A DNA stretch of 64,000 nt from Ferrovibrio sp036381655 (GCF_036381655.1 NZ_DASVCJ010000057.1:1-64000); one strand, 5' to 3'. Shown: positions 1-7,957, numbered from the stretch's first letter. Numbers and translations: made by a program. Notes: generated by a model not told the origin, from the sequence alone.

Positions 1-139
1 GCTCCGAAAGGCAGCTGAACGCAGTGTCGAGGCAACATGGCAACGTATCGGAAGCCTGCTGGACCGCTTCCCGCCACAGGAATGCGCAAACTATCTCAGG
101 AACGCTGGCTATGCTTCGATCTAACGGGATTCCGGTCTA
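1..139 (+). mobile_element. Right end of an IS630-family insertion sequence
   Basis: The first 124 bases encode the C-terminus of an IS630-type transposase. About 14 further bases reach a TA dinucleotide at 138-139. IS630/Tc1-mariner elements insert at TA and carry short ends just beyond the transposase stop, so the junction is placed here. The rest of the element lies left of the window, so the inverted repeats cannot be compared. The insertion sits inside a minus-strand gene that begins at 209. Confidence 0.75.
2..124 (+). CDS. IS630-family transposase, C-terminal 40 residues (partial)
   Basis: An open frame enters from the left edge and stops with TAA at 122-124. Its end reads ATWQRIGSLLDRF followed by ECANYLRNAGYAS. 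The pattern of a Trp-containing helix followed by ECANYL.NAGYAS is the characteristic tail of IS630 transposases. These are DDE enzymes that cut and paste the element at TA targets. The catalytic residues are outside the window, so it cannot be judged whether the copy is intact. Confidence 0.8.
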   Translation, partial: LRKAAERSVEATWQRIGSLLDRFPPQECANYLRNAGYASI

Positions 140-209
140 AAGCGGCGACGACCTTGCTCTGCAGCGAGCCGATCCGCTCGCCGAGCTTGAGGAACGCCTC
201 TTCGAACAT
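96..209 (-). pseudogene. Start of an unidentified operon gene cut by the IS630 insertion
   Basis: An ATG at 209-207 lies nine bases beyond the stop of the OmpA/MotB-like gene, at operon-like spacing. It opens a frame beginning MFEEAFLKLGERIGSL. At codon 24 the frame crosses the TA junction into insertion-sequence DNA and ends at a TGA at 98-96. About 23 native codons remain, too few to assign a family. The likely reading is the third gene of the motor-like operon, broken by transposition. A natural short peptide is possible but less likely, given the exact coincidence with the IS end. Confidence 0.55.
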
Positions 210-218
210 GCTGCTCCG

Positions 219-1289
219 TCAGCGTTCGGTCAGCTTCAGCTCGATGCGGCGGTTCCGGCGCAGGGCCTCGTCGCCGCCGCCGTTATCCAGCGGCTGGTAT
301 TCGCCGAAGCCGGTGGCGGCCAGCCGCTCGGGCGGGATGCCCTGGCTGATCAGGAATTTCACCACCGAGATGGCGCGCGCCGTCGACAATTCCCAGTTGG
401 AGGCGAATTGCGGCGTGTTGATCGGAATCTTGTCGGTATGGCCGTCGACGCGCAGCACCCAGGGCAGATCGGACGGAATCTTCTGCGAGATATCGATCAG
501 CGTCTTTGCCAGCTTGGCCATCTGCTCGCGGCCCTCGGGACGAAGCTCAGCCGAGCCGGAATCGAACAGCACTTCCGACTGGAAGACGAAACGGTCGCCG
601 ACGATCTGAATGTCCTTGCGGTTGCCGAGCACCTGGCGCAGCCGGCCGAAGAATTCGGAACGGTAATTCACCAGTTCGTCGACCTTGCGCGCCAGGGCCG
701 CGTTCAGGCGCTTGCCAAGGTCGGTGATCTGCGCCTGGCTCGCCTTCTCCTTGTCTTCGCTTTCCTTCAGGATGCGCTCGATCTGGCCCATCTGCTCGCG
801 CAGGGCCAGCAATTGCCGATTCAGAAGATCGACCTGGCTGCGCGCCTCCTGTGTCATCTGCTTTTCCTGCTCGAGTTGGCCCTCGCGGGAAACCAGCTTG
901 CCCTGCAGGTCGATGACGATCTGCTGCTGGTCCTGCAGCTTCTTCTCCGCCTCATCGGCACGCGCCTGGGCGTCGGCCAGCACCGCCGCAAGCTGGTCGC
1001 GTTCCGCCTGGTTGGATTTCAGCGTCGCTTCGAGCTGACCGATCTGGGTCTGCAGCTGGGCATTGCTGGTCTTTTCCATCGAAAGCTGTTCGACCAGCCC
1101 GGCGATCTGGGTGCGCAACTGCGCCAGCGCCTTGTCGCGGCCCGAAATCGCGTTCGAAAGGAAGAACTGCACCAGGATGAAGACGGCCAGGACGAAAACG
1201 ACGACCATCAGCAGCGTCGACAGCACGTCCACATATCCGGGCCAGGGACCAGCTCCCTGGGAATCGCCGCGCCGTCGCACTAAGGCCAT
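219..1289 (-). CDS. OmpA/MotB-like peptidoglycan-binding membrane protein
   Basis: The 356-residue protein has one N-terminal membrane helix (about 22-45), preceded by YVDVLSTLLM. The Asp at the helix entry is placed like the proton-carrying Asp of MotB and TolR. A long Gln/Glu/Lys-rich coiled coil follows (about 50-195). A C-terminal OmpA domain (about 230-356) has FDSGSAELRPEG, DGHTDKIP and RRNRRIELKL, which are the peptidoglycan-contact signatures. It is expected to be anchored in the inner membrane and to reach the cell wall. The gene lies 26 bases after the MotA/TolQ-like gene, so the two probably form a proton-driven stator-like complex of unknown purpose. The start has a GAGG site five bases ahead. 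Confidence 0.85.
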   Translation of the reverse strand: MALVRRRGDSQGAGPWPGYVDVLSTLLMVVVFVLAVFILVQFFLSNAISGRDKALAQLRTQIAGLVEQLSMEKTSNAQLQTQIGQLEATLKSNQAERDQLAAVLADAQARADEAEKKLQDQQQIVIDLQGKLVSREGQLEQEKQMTQEARSQVDLLNRQLLALREQMGQIERILKESEDKEKASQAQITDLGKRLNAALARKVDELVNYRSEFFGRLRQVLGNRKDIQIVGDRFVFQSEVLFDSGSAELRPEGREQMAKLAKTLIDISQKIPSDLPWVLRVDGHTDKIPINTPQFASNWELSTARAISVVKFLISQGIPPERLAATGFGEYQPLDNGGGDEALRRNRRIELKLTER

Positions 1290-1315
1290 GTTACCTCGTC
1301 ACCTCGATACCAGGT

Positions 1316-2464
1316 TCAACGCCGCTGCTGCGTGTCGGATACCGCCGCAATGGTCCGCGACAGCAGCTTGATCTCCGCCCGCATCTCATCGACCAGCTTG
1401 GCGCGCCCCTGCGCTGCGTCGTCGAGCAGCCGCGTCAGAAGGATATCGATATTGCGGATGTGACCCCGGCTGGCGGCATCGAAGCCGCCGCTTTCGGCGC
1501 CCTGCGCCAGCTTGGCCAGGATCGGCTTCATCTCGATCTGATGCTCGGTCAATTTGAGCAGCAGGCCCTGCTCGGCGCGCATCTGCTCGGTCAACAGGCT
1601 GAGTTTTTCGTTCAGTTGCATCAGCGCCGCGCCGGTCGAATTGCGGCTGTCCTCGCCGCGCGCCATGGTACGCTGCAGGTTGTCGAGGCTGTCGGCGGTC
1701 TGCTCCAGCAATGCCTGCACATAGGCCGGCACCGACTGATCGCCTTCGACCACCGCGCCGCCGCCGATGCGGGTGAAGCCGGCCAGCCACTCCTCGAGGT
1801 CGTTGAAGAAACGGTTCTGCGCCTGCCCGGTCTGCAGGTCAAGGAAGCCGAGGATCAGCGAGCCGGCCAGACCCATCAGCGAGGTCGAAAATGCGATGCC
1901 CATGCCGGACAGCGGCGCTTCGAGTCCGCCCTTCAGCTTCTCGAACATGCTGTTGACATCGTCGCTGCTGCCCAGCGAGAGCGCCTTGATCGTGTCGGCG
2001 ACCGAGCTGATCGTCTCGAGCAAGCCCCAGAACGTACCAAGCAGGCCGAGAAAGACCATCAGGCCGATGAAGTAGCGCGAAATGTCGCGCGCCTCGTCGA
2101 GACGGGCGCCGACGGAATCCAGCACTGCGCGGGTCACGGTAGCCGGCAGGGAGCCGCGCGGGCCGCGACTTTCCAATACCTTGACCATCGGCACGAGCAT
2201 GTTCGACGGCTCGCCGACGCGCACCTGGGTGGAGGTGCGCTGCGATTTCTGCCAGGCCTCGACCCAGTTGGCGTCCTGGCCGAGCATCAGCACCTGCCGG
2301 AAGGTGTAAAGAATCCCGAGCACCAGGACGGCGGCGATCAGGCTGTTCAACGCCGGATTGGCCATGAAGGCGCGCAACAGCGGTGCATGCAATACGGCAA
2401 TGATCACGGCGACCGCGATCAGGAACACGCCCATGCGAAACAGAAAACGCCCCGGTTTGGTCAT
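1316..2464 (-). CDS. MotA/TolQ/ExbB-like proton channel protein with long cytoplasmic tail
   Basis: The protein has 382 residues from the ATG chosen here, which has AGGATGG eight bases upstream. Two earlier in-frame starts (TTG at 2482, ATG at 2473) lack a better site. Four membrane segments are visible: two near the N-terminus, one at RYFIGLMVFLGLLGTFWGLL and one at GIAFSTSLMGLAGSLILGFL. The last two are the conserved channel helices of the MotA/TolQ/ExbB family. The C-terminal 150 residues are predicted helical and polar, longer than in TolQ or ExbB. With the adjacent OmpA/MotB-like gene it should form an ion-driven complex. There is no flagellar or Tol gene nearby, so the task is unknown. 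Confidence 0.85.
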   Translation of the reverse strand: MTKPGRFLFRMGVFLIAVAVIIAVLHAPLLRAFMANPALNSLIAAVLVLGILYTFRQVLMLGQDANWVEAWQKSQRTSTQVRVGEPSNMLVPMVKVLESRGPRGSLPATVTRAVLDSVGARLDEARDISRYFIGLMVFLGLLGTFWGLLETISSVADTIKALSLGSSDDVNSMFEKLKGGLEAPLSGMGIAFSTSLMGLAGSLILGFLDLQTGQAQNRFFNDLEEWLAGFTRIGGGAVVEGDQSVPAYVQALLEQTADSLDNLQRTMARGEDSRNSTGAALMQLNEKLSLLTEQMRAEQGLLLKLTEHQIEMKPILAKLAQGAESGGFDAASRGHIRNIDILLTRLLDDAAQGRAKLVDEMRAEIKLLSRTIAAVSDTQQRR

Positions 2465-2553
2465 ATGCCCCATCCTTTGCAAATCTGCCTAGGCATGGAA
2501 TACGGCCTTTTTACGGCATATCCGCGTCAATGACTGCTGCGCCATGCTGTTCC

Positions 2554-2574
2554 ATTTGGCAGCCCTGGCCAAAT
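2554..2574. repeat. Inverted repeat downstream of the OmpA-family gene
   Basis: ATTTGGC and GCCAAAT flank a seven-base loop. The repeat lies 24 bases beyond the stop of the minus-strand gene ending at 2598. There is no T-run after the stem, so an intrinsic terminator is only weakly supported. Confidence 0.3.
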
Positions 2575-2597
2575 ATCTGAACCGGTTACGGTCGAAC

Positions 2598-3884
2598 TCA
2601 GCGCGCTACCGGCGCGATCTCGACCCGGTCCGGCGGCGAACCGTCGGTAGGAGTGCCGAGCGCACGCACGTCGATGCGCGTGCTGCGGATGCCCTTGTCG
2701 ATCAGATAGGCCCGCACGGCCAGGGCGCGGCTGAGCGACAGACGGCGCGCGCCGCTGCCGTTATCCGCCCCGCTGCCGCCCGCATAGGCCCGGATCTGCA
2801 GACGATCCTCGCCGTTGGCAAGCTGCTGAGCCAGACGGTCGAGCGCCGGCTGATCGCCGGCCGGCAGTTCGGCCTGACCGGCAGCGAAAGGCATGGTGAC
2901 GACGCCCGTTGCGCTCTGCGTCGCCGGCGGCGGCGTCAGCATGGCGCTTTGCTGGCCGGCCGGCTTGCCGGCGGCAGGAGCGGCCGGAGCCGGCGCGGGC
3001 ACAGGCATCGGCGCAGGCGCCGGTGCCGGGCTGGCCTGGGCGGCAGGCGGAGAGGGCGGCGCCGAGGTGGCGGGAGCCGGGTTTGCCGGAGCCGTATCTG
3101 CAGCCGCAGGTGCCGCCGGTGCCGGTGCCGGTGCGGTTGCCGTCTGCTGCTGCGGCTCGGGCGATGGCGAAGCGGGTGCCGCCGGAGCTGTTTCCGACGC
3201 CTGCGGCGCCGGAGTTACCGCCATCGGCACCGAAGCCTGCGGCTCCGGTGCCGCAGCGCTGGGAGCGGCCGGAGCCGGGCTGGCCGGTGCCGGGCTGGCC
3301 GGAGCCGGGCTGGCCGGCGCGGAGGTGACTGGTGCGGAGGTGACTGGTGCGGAAGTGACTGGTGCCGGAGCAAGCGGCGCGGAAGTAACCGGCGCCGAGG
3401 CGGCCGGCGGGGGGGCCGGTTCGGCGGCTGGGGCCGCGGGCGGCGCGGCCGGAGGCGCGGCCTCCTTGGCCGGCGCAGGCATGCTGGGGGACGGCGTCTT
3501 CGCCGCCTGCACCGAGGCTTTGCGGATCGCCGAGGAACGGTGCGCCGGGCGCGGCCGCGCGGCGGTGCGCGGATTGCCGGTCTCGCCGAGCAGCGGCCGC
3601 GGCGCGGCTGCCTCGCCGGGCAGCGGCGGCCGGCCGGGGACCGAGGGGTAATGAGGGCGATTGGCGGCACCGGACGAGCCGAGCAGCGGAGCGCTGCCAT
3701 AGGCGCGGTTGCCGAGCGGCGACGGCCCAAGCTGATCCAAGGCCTGCAGGTTGACCTCGACGCTGCCGCCGGCCTGCCCGCCGATCAAGGTCTGGGCTTC
3801 TGCCGGCTTCGATCCGGAAACAACCACCGCCGTAGTAGCCAGCAGTGCGACGACAAAACTCAATGTCAGTGGCTTGGCAGCCAT
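2598..3884 (-). CDS. Secreted OmpA-family protein with Pro/Ala-rich linker
   Basis: The 428-residue protein starts with a signal peptide (about 1-31, ending PAEAQT). About 230 residues of low-complexity Ala/Pro sequence follow (roughly 90-320), with short tandem repeats such as APVTSAPVTSAPVTS and ASPAPASPAPASP. The C-terminal 110 residues resemble an OmpA-type fold: MPFAAGQAELP, then LQIRAYAGG, then RRLSLSRALAVRAYLIDKGI. The linker would let the domain span the periplasm to peptidoglycan, as the family suggests. The pairing DNA strand carries long Arg-rich and Gly/Ala-rich open frames that are composition artefacts. The exact function is unknown. Confidence 0.75.
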   Translation of the reverse strand: MAAKPLTLSFVVALLATTAVVVSGSKPAEAQTLIGGQAGGSVEVNLQALDQLGPSPLGNRAYGSAPLLGSSGAANRPHYPSVPGRPPLPGEAAAPRPLLGETGNPRTAARPRPAHRSSAIRKASVQAAKTPSPSMPAPAKEAAPPAAPPAAPAAEPAPPPAASAPVTSAPLAPAPVTSAPVTSAPVTSAPASPAPASPAPASPAPAAPSAAAPEPQASVPMAVTPAPQASETAPAAPASPSPEPQQQTATAPAPAPAAPAAADTAPANPAPATSAPPSPPAAQASPAPAPAPMPVPAPAPAAPAAGKPAGQQSAMLTPPPATQSATGVVTMPFAAGQAELPAGDQPALDRLAQQLANGEDRLQIRAYAGGSGADNGSGARRLSLSRALAVRAYLIDKGIRSTRIDVRALGTPTDGSPPDRVEIAPVAR

Positions 3885-4000
3885 TGGCCTCTTCCCCCTA
3901 CCCCAACTGCACCGGGAACGATAGCGGACGAGGCCCGGACCGACAACCCGGCTATTCGGCGAATCAAGCGGTTAGCCTGGCACGGCTCCAGGCGCAGTTC

Positions 4001-4795
4001 TCAGCCGCTTTTCCCGAGCAGCTTGTACAGCGGACCGTACAGAACGTCGTTGGCGGCGACGATGCCGCCGGTTTCGATCATCTTTTCGCCGCCGTCCCGG
4101 TCGGTGACCATGCCGCCGGCCTCCCGCACCAGCACGATGCCGGCAGCGATATCCCAGGGCGACAGGCCGGTTTCCCAGAAGCCGTCATAGCGGCCGGACG
4201 CGACATAGGCCAGATCGAGCGCCGCCGCCCCCATGCGGCGGATGCCCGCCACCTCGCCCATGACCCCGGTCATCTCCTTGACGAACTGCATATGGCCGGG
4301 CCGGCCATGGAACGGAATGCCGGTAGCGAACAGGGCTTCCGGCAGCTTGCGGCGCGCCGAGACGCGGATGCGGCGCTCGTTCATATAGGCGCCGGCGCCC
4401 TTCTCGGCCCAGAACAGCTCGTCGCGCACCACATCGAGGACGATGCCGGCGATCAGTTCGCCCTCGCGCTGGACCGCGATCGAAATGGCGAAATGCGGAA
4501 TGCCGTGCAGAAAATTGGTGGTGCCGTCCAGCGGGTCAATCAGCCAGTAATGCTTGCCATCCTTGGCCTCGATGCGGCCGCCCTCTTCCATGACGAAGCC
4601 GAAATCCGGCCGCAGCTTGGAAAGTTCGCCATGCAGGATCTTCTCGGCCCGGCGGTCGGCCGCCGAGACGAAGTCGGCCGGACCCTTCTTGGAGACCTGG
4701 AGCTGTTCGACTTCGTTGAAATCGCGAATCAGGCTGCGCTGCGCTTTGCGCGCCGCGTTCACCATCGCATTGATCAGGGCGGATCGCAGGGCCAT
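4001..4795 (-). CDS. suhB: Inositol-1-monophosphatase family protein
   Basis: The 264-residue length is normal for the family. The metal-binding motifs are present: FVMEEGG (about 67-73), WLIDPLDGTTNFLHG (about 83-97) and, near residue 210, SPWDIAAGIVLVREAGG. These coordinate Mg2+ for hydrolysis of inositol monophosphate and related sugar phosphates. In many Proteobacteria SuhB also acts in rRNA transcription complexes, which cannot be judged from sequence. It is the last gene of the metY-hydrolase-thiE-suhB run, 36 bases after thiE. Confidence 0.9.
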   Translation of the reverse strand: MALRSALINAMVNAARKAQRSLIRDFNEVEQLQVSKKGPADFVSAADRRAEKILHGELSKLRPDFGFVMEEGGRIEAKDGKHYWLIDPLDGTTNFLHGIPHFAISIAVQREGELIAGIVLDVVRDELFWAEKGAGAYMNERRIRVSARRKLPEALFATGIPFHGRPGHMQFVKEMTGVMGEVAGIRRMGAAALDLAYVASGRYDGFWETGLSPWDIAAGIVLVREAGGMVTDRDGGEKMIETGGIVAANDVLYGPLYKLLGKSG

Positions 4796-4831
4796 GTTAA
4801 TGATGCTCGTCTGGAAAGGGGGCGGACCCTA

Positions 4832-5500
4832 TCAGCGGCGGCCATGCTTGGCAATCGCCCGGCAGAAAGCTTTCACCGCCGCGGCAGGGCCCTCCGGATG
4901 GCGCCAGACACCGGCGGAAACGGCAAGAAAATCGGCGCCCGCCTCGATCAGCGGCGGGCAGTTCTGCACGGTGATGCCGCCGATCGCCACGCAGGGCACC
5001 TCCATCAATTCCGACCACCAGCGGACAATCTCCGGCTCGGCCCGGGTCTTCGGCTGCTTGGTGTCGGTGGCGAAGAAGGCGCCGAAGGCCACGTAATCGG
5101 CGCCGGCCTCGGCCGCCTCCATGGCGAGATGGCGCGAATTGTGACAGGTCACGCCGACGATGCGGTCCTTGCCGACGATGCGGCGCGCCTCGGCATAGGG
5201 CGTATCCTCCTGCCCGACATGGACGCCGTCCGCTCCCAGTTCAACCGCCAGCTCCGGACGGTCGTTGATCAGGGCGGCGACGTCGTGCCGGTGGCAGATC
5301 GGCAGCAGGATGTCCGCCGCCCGGCGGAACAGATCCTCGGCGGCCGGCCGCTCGCCATCCTTGAGGCGGAGCTGCAGGCAGGCGACATCGCCGGCCTGCA
5401 GGGCGGCCTTGAGCTCCTCGGCGAAGGCTTTCGGATCGAAGACCGCCGGCGTGATGAGGTAGAGACGCGGCGCCGGGTTTTCTGTGGATGCCTGAGCCAT
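4832..5500 (-). CDS. thiE: Thiamine-phosphate synthase
   Basis: The 222-residue TIM-barrel protein joins the thiazole and pyrimidine phosphates to give thiamine monophosphate. Visible motifs are CLQLRLKDG (pyrophosphate side), INDRPELAVELGADGVHVGQ (about 80-100), GVTCHN and FGAFFATDTK, plus a C-terminal GGI and AVSAGVW. The usual TK of the phosphate loop is present. The start lies four bases after the upstream hydrolase stop, so translation is probably coupled. No other thi gene is in the window. Confidence 0.9.
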   Translation of the reverse strand: MAQASTENPAPRLYLITPAVFDPKAFAEELKAALQAGDVACLQLRLKDGERPAAEDLFRRAADILLPICHRHDVAALINDRPELAVELGADGVHVGQEDTPYAEARRIVGKDRIVGVTCHNSRHLAMEAAEAGADYVAFGAFFATDTKQPKTRAEPEIVRWWSELMEVPCVAIGGITVQNCPPLIEAGADFLAVSAGVWRHPEGPAAAVKAFCRAIAKHGRR

Positions 5501-5504
5501 TGGT

Positions 5505-6299
5505 CTATCCGGCGACGAAACCCTTCAGGGCATCGAGCGTCTCGTCCGGCCGCTCGCCCATCATCAGATGGCCGCAGCCGGGTAGAATCTCCAGCCGGGC
5601 ATCGCGGAAATCCTTCAGCAGGCCGCGCACCGCGCGCGGCGAGGTCATGATGTCGCGCTCGCCGGAGACAATCAGCACGGGGCATTGCACCGCCTTTACC
5701 GCGTCCGCTCCGTTGCCATAGGCATTGCAGATGCGGAACCCCAGCGCCAGCGATGAGCGCGGCGCCTGATCGACCAGCCGGATGCTGCCGCCGAGCAAAT
5801 ACGAGCCCGGGACCTTGTTGCCGCCGATCTGGCTTTTCTTCGGCAGCATCCAGTCGTTCATCAATTCGACGACCGTATAGGTGCCGCTATCGGCCAGCGC
5901 CTGCAGTTCGGGATTGACCTTCATCGGGAAGGTGAAGCCCAGCAAGGCCAGCTTGGCCACCCGGGCGGGGCTGCGCGCCGCCGTTTCCAGTGCGATCAGC
6001 GAGCCCATGGAATGGCCGACCAGAACGGCTTTCTCGACCTGGGCGGCATCGAGCAGTTTCGGCATCCAGTCGGCGAAGGCCTCGATGCTGTCCAGCATCG
6101 GGCCTTCCGAGCGGCCATTGCCCGGCAAATCGAGCGCCAGCACCGAATAGCCGTGATAGGCGAACCAGCGCGTCTGCAACGCCCAGACGGTATGGTCGCA
6201 GGCATTGCCGTGAATGAACACCACCGCCGGCCTGGAGGCGTCGAAATCCTTGCCGCCGGTAGCGGCGAAAATGCGTTTGCCGGTGACGTTGAGCCACAT
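5505..6299 (-). CDS. Alpha/beta-hydrolase fold protein
   Basis: The 264-residue protein has the oxyanion segment VVFIHGNACDHTVW (about 26-39), the strand LALDLPGNGRSEG, the nucleophile elbow LVGHSMGSLIALE (Ser about 97), an Asp in SGERDIMTSP and the catalytic His in GCGHLMMGERP. It is too short for a MetX-type homoserine acyltransferase, despite the neighbouring metY. The substrate is unknown. It starts 18 bases after metY with a GGGGAAG ribosome site and is probably in the same transcript. Confidence 0.85.
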   Translation of the reverse strand: MWLNVTGKRIFAATGGKDFDASRPAVVFIHGNACDHTVWALQTRWFAYHGYSVLALDLPGNGRSEGPMLDSIEAFADWMPKLLDAAQVEKAVLVGHSMGSLIALETAARSPARVAKLALLGFTFPMKVNPELQALADSGTYTVVELMNDWMLPKKSQIGGNKVPGSYLLGGSIRLVDQAPRSSLALGFRICNAYGNGADAVKAVQCPVLIVSGERDIMTSPRAVRGLLKDFRDARLEILPGCGHLMMGERPDETLDALKGFVAG

Positions 6300-6317
6300 G
6301 CTGCTTCCCCCTGCCCT

Positions 6318-7631
6318 TTATTCAGCCGCGGCCTTGGTGGCTTTCTGCGCCGCCCGCAATGCCTGATTGAGATCGTCGATCAGGTCCTGCACATCTTCCA
6401 CGCCGACCGAGAGGCGCACCAGGTCTTCGCCGATCCCGGCCGCCTTCAATTCGGCGGCACTCATCTGCTGATGCGTGGTGCTGGCCGGATGGATCACCAG
6501 CGATTTGGCATCGCCCACATTGGCCAGATGCGAGAATATCTGCAGGTTCTCGATCAGCACGCGCCCGGCCTTGCGGCCGCCTCTGACGCCGAAGCTGAAG
6601 ATCGCGCCGCAGCCGCGCGGCAGCAGCTTTTTCGCCAGCTCGTGATCCGGGTGCTCGGGCAGCTCCGGGTAGGACACCCAGTCGACCGCCGGATGGCTTT
6701 TCAGGAACGCCACTACCTTGCGCGTATTCTCGACATGGCGGCTCATGCGCAGGTGCAGCGTCTCCACGCCTTGCAGGATATGGAAGGCATTGGTCGGCGA
6801 CATGCAGGCGCCGAAATCGCGCAGCCCCTCGGCGCGCGCTCGCATGATGAAGGCGGCCGGGCCGAATTCCTCGACGAAATCGAGACCGTGGTAACCCGCA
6901 TAGGGCTCGGTCAGCGTCGGGAACTTGCCGGATGCCTCCCAGTCAAAGCGACCGGAATCGATCAGCGCGCCGCCGATGGCGACACCATGGCCGCCGAGGA
7001 ACTTGGTCGCCGAATGTATCACCAGATCGGCGCCATGCTCGAAACCCTTGAACAGATATGGCGTGGTGAAGGTGCAATCGAGCATCAGCGGCAGGCCGGC
7101 ATCATGGGCGATCCCGGCCACGGCCGGAACGTCCATCACTTCCAGGCCGGGATTGCCGAGAACTTCGCCGAAGACCAGCCGCGTTTGGGGCGTAATCGCC
7201 GCCTGCCAGGCTTTGAGGTCGCGCGGATCGACGAAGGTGGTGGTGATGCCGAAGCGAGGCAGCGTATGGACGAGAACGTTGTAGCTGCCGCCATAGATGT
7301 TGCGCGAGGCCACGATATGCCCGCCCTGACCCATCAGGGTGGCGATGGCAAGATGCAGCGCCGCCTGGCCGCTGGCGGTGCAGACGGCGCCCACGCCGCC
7401 TTCGAGCGCCGCCAGACGTTCCTCCAGCACCGCGACCGTGGGATTGGAAATGCGCGAATAGATGTGGCCGCCGCGCTCCAGGTTGAACAGAGCCGCCGCA
7501 TGATCGGTGTCGCGGAAAACGTAAGACGTCGTCTGGTAGATCGGCACCGCGCGGGCGCCGGTGACCGGGTCCGGCTGCTGGCCTGCATGCAGGCTGAGCG
7601 TGTCGAAGCGGAGGAATTTCGGTTCCAGCAT
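6318..7631 (-). CDS. metY: O-acetylhomoserine sulfhydrylase (homocysteine synthase)
   Basis: The 437-residue PLP enzyme of the Cys/Met metabolism family converts O-acetylhomoserine and sulfide to homocysteine. The length and the segments FDTLSLHAGQQPDP, YSRISNPTVAVLEERLAALE, the PLP lysine in VIHSATKFLGGHG and HPASTTHQQ are typical of MetY rather than of shorter cystathionine synthases. The ribosome site is GGGAGGGAC, with the ATG seven bases on. The 5' leader contains a strong hairpin, so control at the RNA level is plausible. It heads the run metY-hydrolase-thiE-suhB. Confidence 0.92.
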   Translation of the reverse strand: MLEPKFLRFDTLSLHAGQQPDPVTGARAVPIYQTTSYVFRDTDHAAALFNLERGGHIYSRISNPTVAVLEERLAALEGGVGAVCTASGQAALHLAIATLMGQGGHIVASRNIYGGSYNVLVHTLPRFGITTTFVDPRDLKAWQAAITPQTRLVFGEVLGNPGLEVMDVPAVAGIAHDAGLPLMLDCTFTTPYLFKGFEHGADLVIHSATKFLGGHGVAIGGALIDSGRFDWEASGKFPTLTEPYAGYHGLDFVEEFGPAAFIMRARAEGLRDFGACMSPTNAFHILQGVETLHLRMSRHVENTRKVVAFLKSHPAVDWVSYPELPEHPDHELAKKLLPRGCGAIFSFGVRGGRKAGRVLIENLQIFSHLANVGDAKSLVIHPASTTHQQMSAAELKAAGIGEDLVRLSVGVEDVQDLIDDLNQALRAAQKATKAAAE

Positions 7632-7749
7632 GGTGTTTGTCCCTCCCTGTGATCGAAGGCTGCCTCGGGGATGGGCGGCATAAAAAGTGGGCCGCCCCTT
7701 CCTGGCGGATGGGACGACCCCGACAAATCTGCCTCAAACCTCGAAACTG
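7632..7749 (-). promoter_or_regulatory. Structured 5' leader of metY
   Basis: If the promoter at 7756-7784 is right, the metY mRNA has a leader of about 117 bases. It contains a hairpin at 7673-7697 with arms GGGCGGC and GCCGCCC around a U-rich loop, about 25 bases before the ribosome site. Alphaproteobacterial met genes often carry SAM-responsive riboswitches, but I could not fit the SAM-II consensus. The class is unassigned. Confidence 0.4.
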
Positions 7750-7755
7750 GCCGGA

Positions 7756-7784
7756 TTAATCCATGCTGCTGAGGCTCAAGTCAA
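7756..7784 (-). promoter_or_regulatory. Putative sigma-70 promoter of metY
   Basis: On the minus strand, TTGACT and GATTAA are separated by exactly 17 bases. This is the best sigma-70-like match upstream of metY. A short inverted repeat, GCCTCA...TGAGGC, overlaps the spacer and could be an operator. Confidence 0.5.
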
Positions 7785-7810
7785 GCATATGTAACGATCT
7801 GTTTCAGATA

Positions 7811-7847
7811 CACAAAAAGCGGCCGCCGGCATGGCGGCCGGCGGCCG
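7811..7847 (-). terminator. Strong minus-strand intrinsic terminator with no obvious gene upstream
   Basis: Read on the minus strand, an 11-bp GC stem (arms at 7837-7847 and 7820-7830, loop of six) is followed by CTTTTTG. This is a canonical Rho-independent terminator. No minus-strand gene precedes it, because the next gene (TetR, 7958) is on the plus strand. Either a small minus-strand RNA ends here or the stem protects against read-through into metY. Confidence 0.55.
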
Positions 7848-7872
7848 AGGTCAAATCAACAGGGAGGAAACT

Positions 7873-7917
7873 ATGACCTGTACTGAACTGCGCCGCATCA
7901 TGGCCCCAGGCACTTAA
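7873..7917 (+). CDS. Candidate 14-residue peptide with a strong ribosome site
   Basis: GGGAGGAAACT precedes an ATG that opens the frame MTCTELRRIMAPGT and then TAA. The ribosome site is among the best in the window, which is unexpected for a chance ATG. The peptide matches no family I recognise. It is much shorter than PqqA and has no membrane segment. It lies 40 bases before the TetR gene, so it may be a leader peptide in that transcript or an independent small protein. Confidence 0.35.
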   Translation: MTCTELRRIMAPGT

Positions 7918-7957
7918 GATTTCGTGAAACCGCGCGGATGCGTTAAGGTCCCGGCGT

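Noticed and set aside
219..2464. Zorya-type defence system (ZorA/ZorB-like pair)
   Set aside because: The pair resembles MotA/MotB-like components, but no ZorC/D/E or other defence gene is next to it, and similar chromosomal pairs are common in Alphaproteobacteria.
2544..4190. Long plus-strand open frame rich in Arg and Gly opposite the OmpA-family gene
   Set aside because: It mirrors a low-complexity Pro/Ala stretch on the other strand, which leaves long open frames by composition alone. No family resemblance is seen.
7632..7749. SAM-II riboswitch before metY
   Set aside because: The pseudoknot consensus could not be fitted. It is listed as an unassigned structured leader instead.
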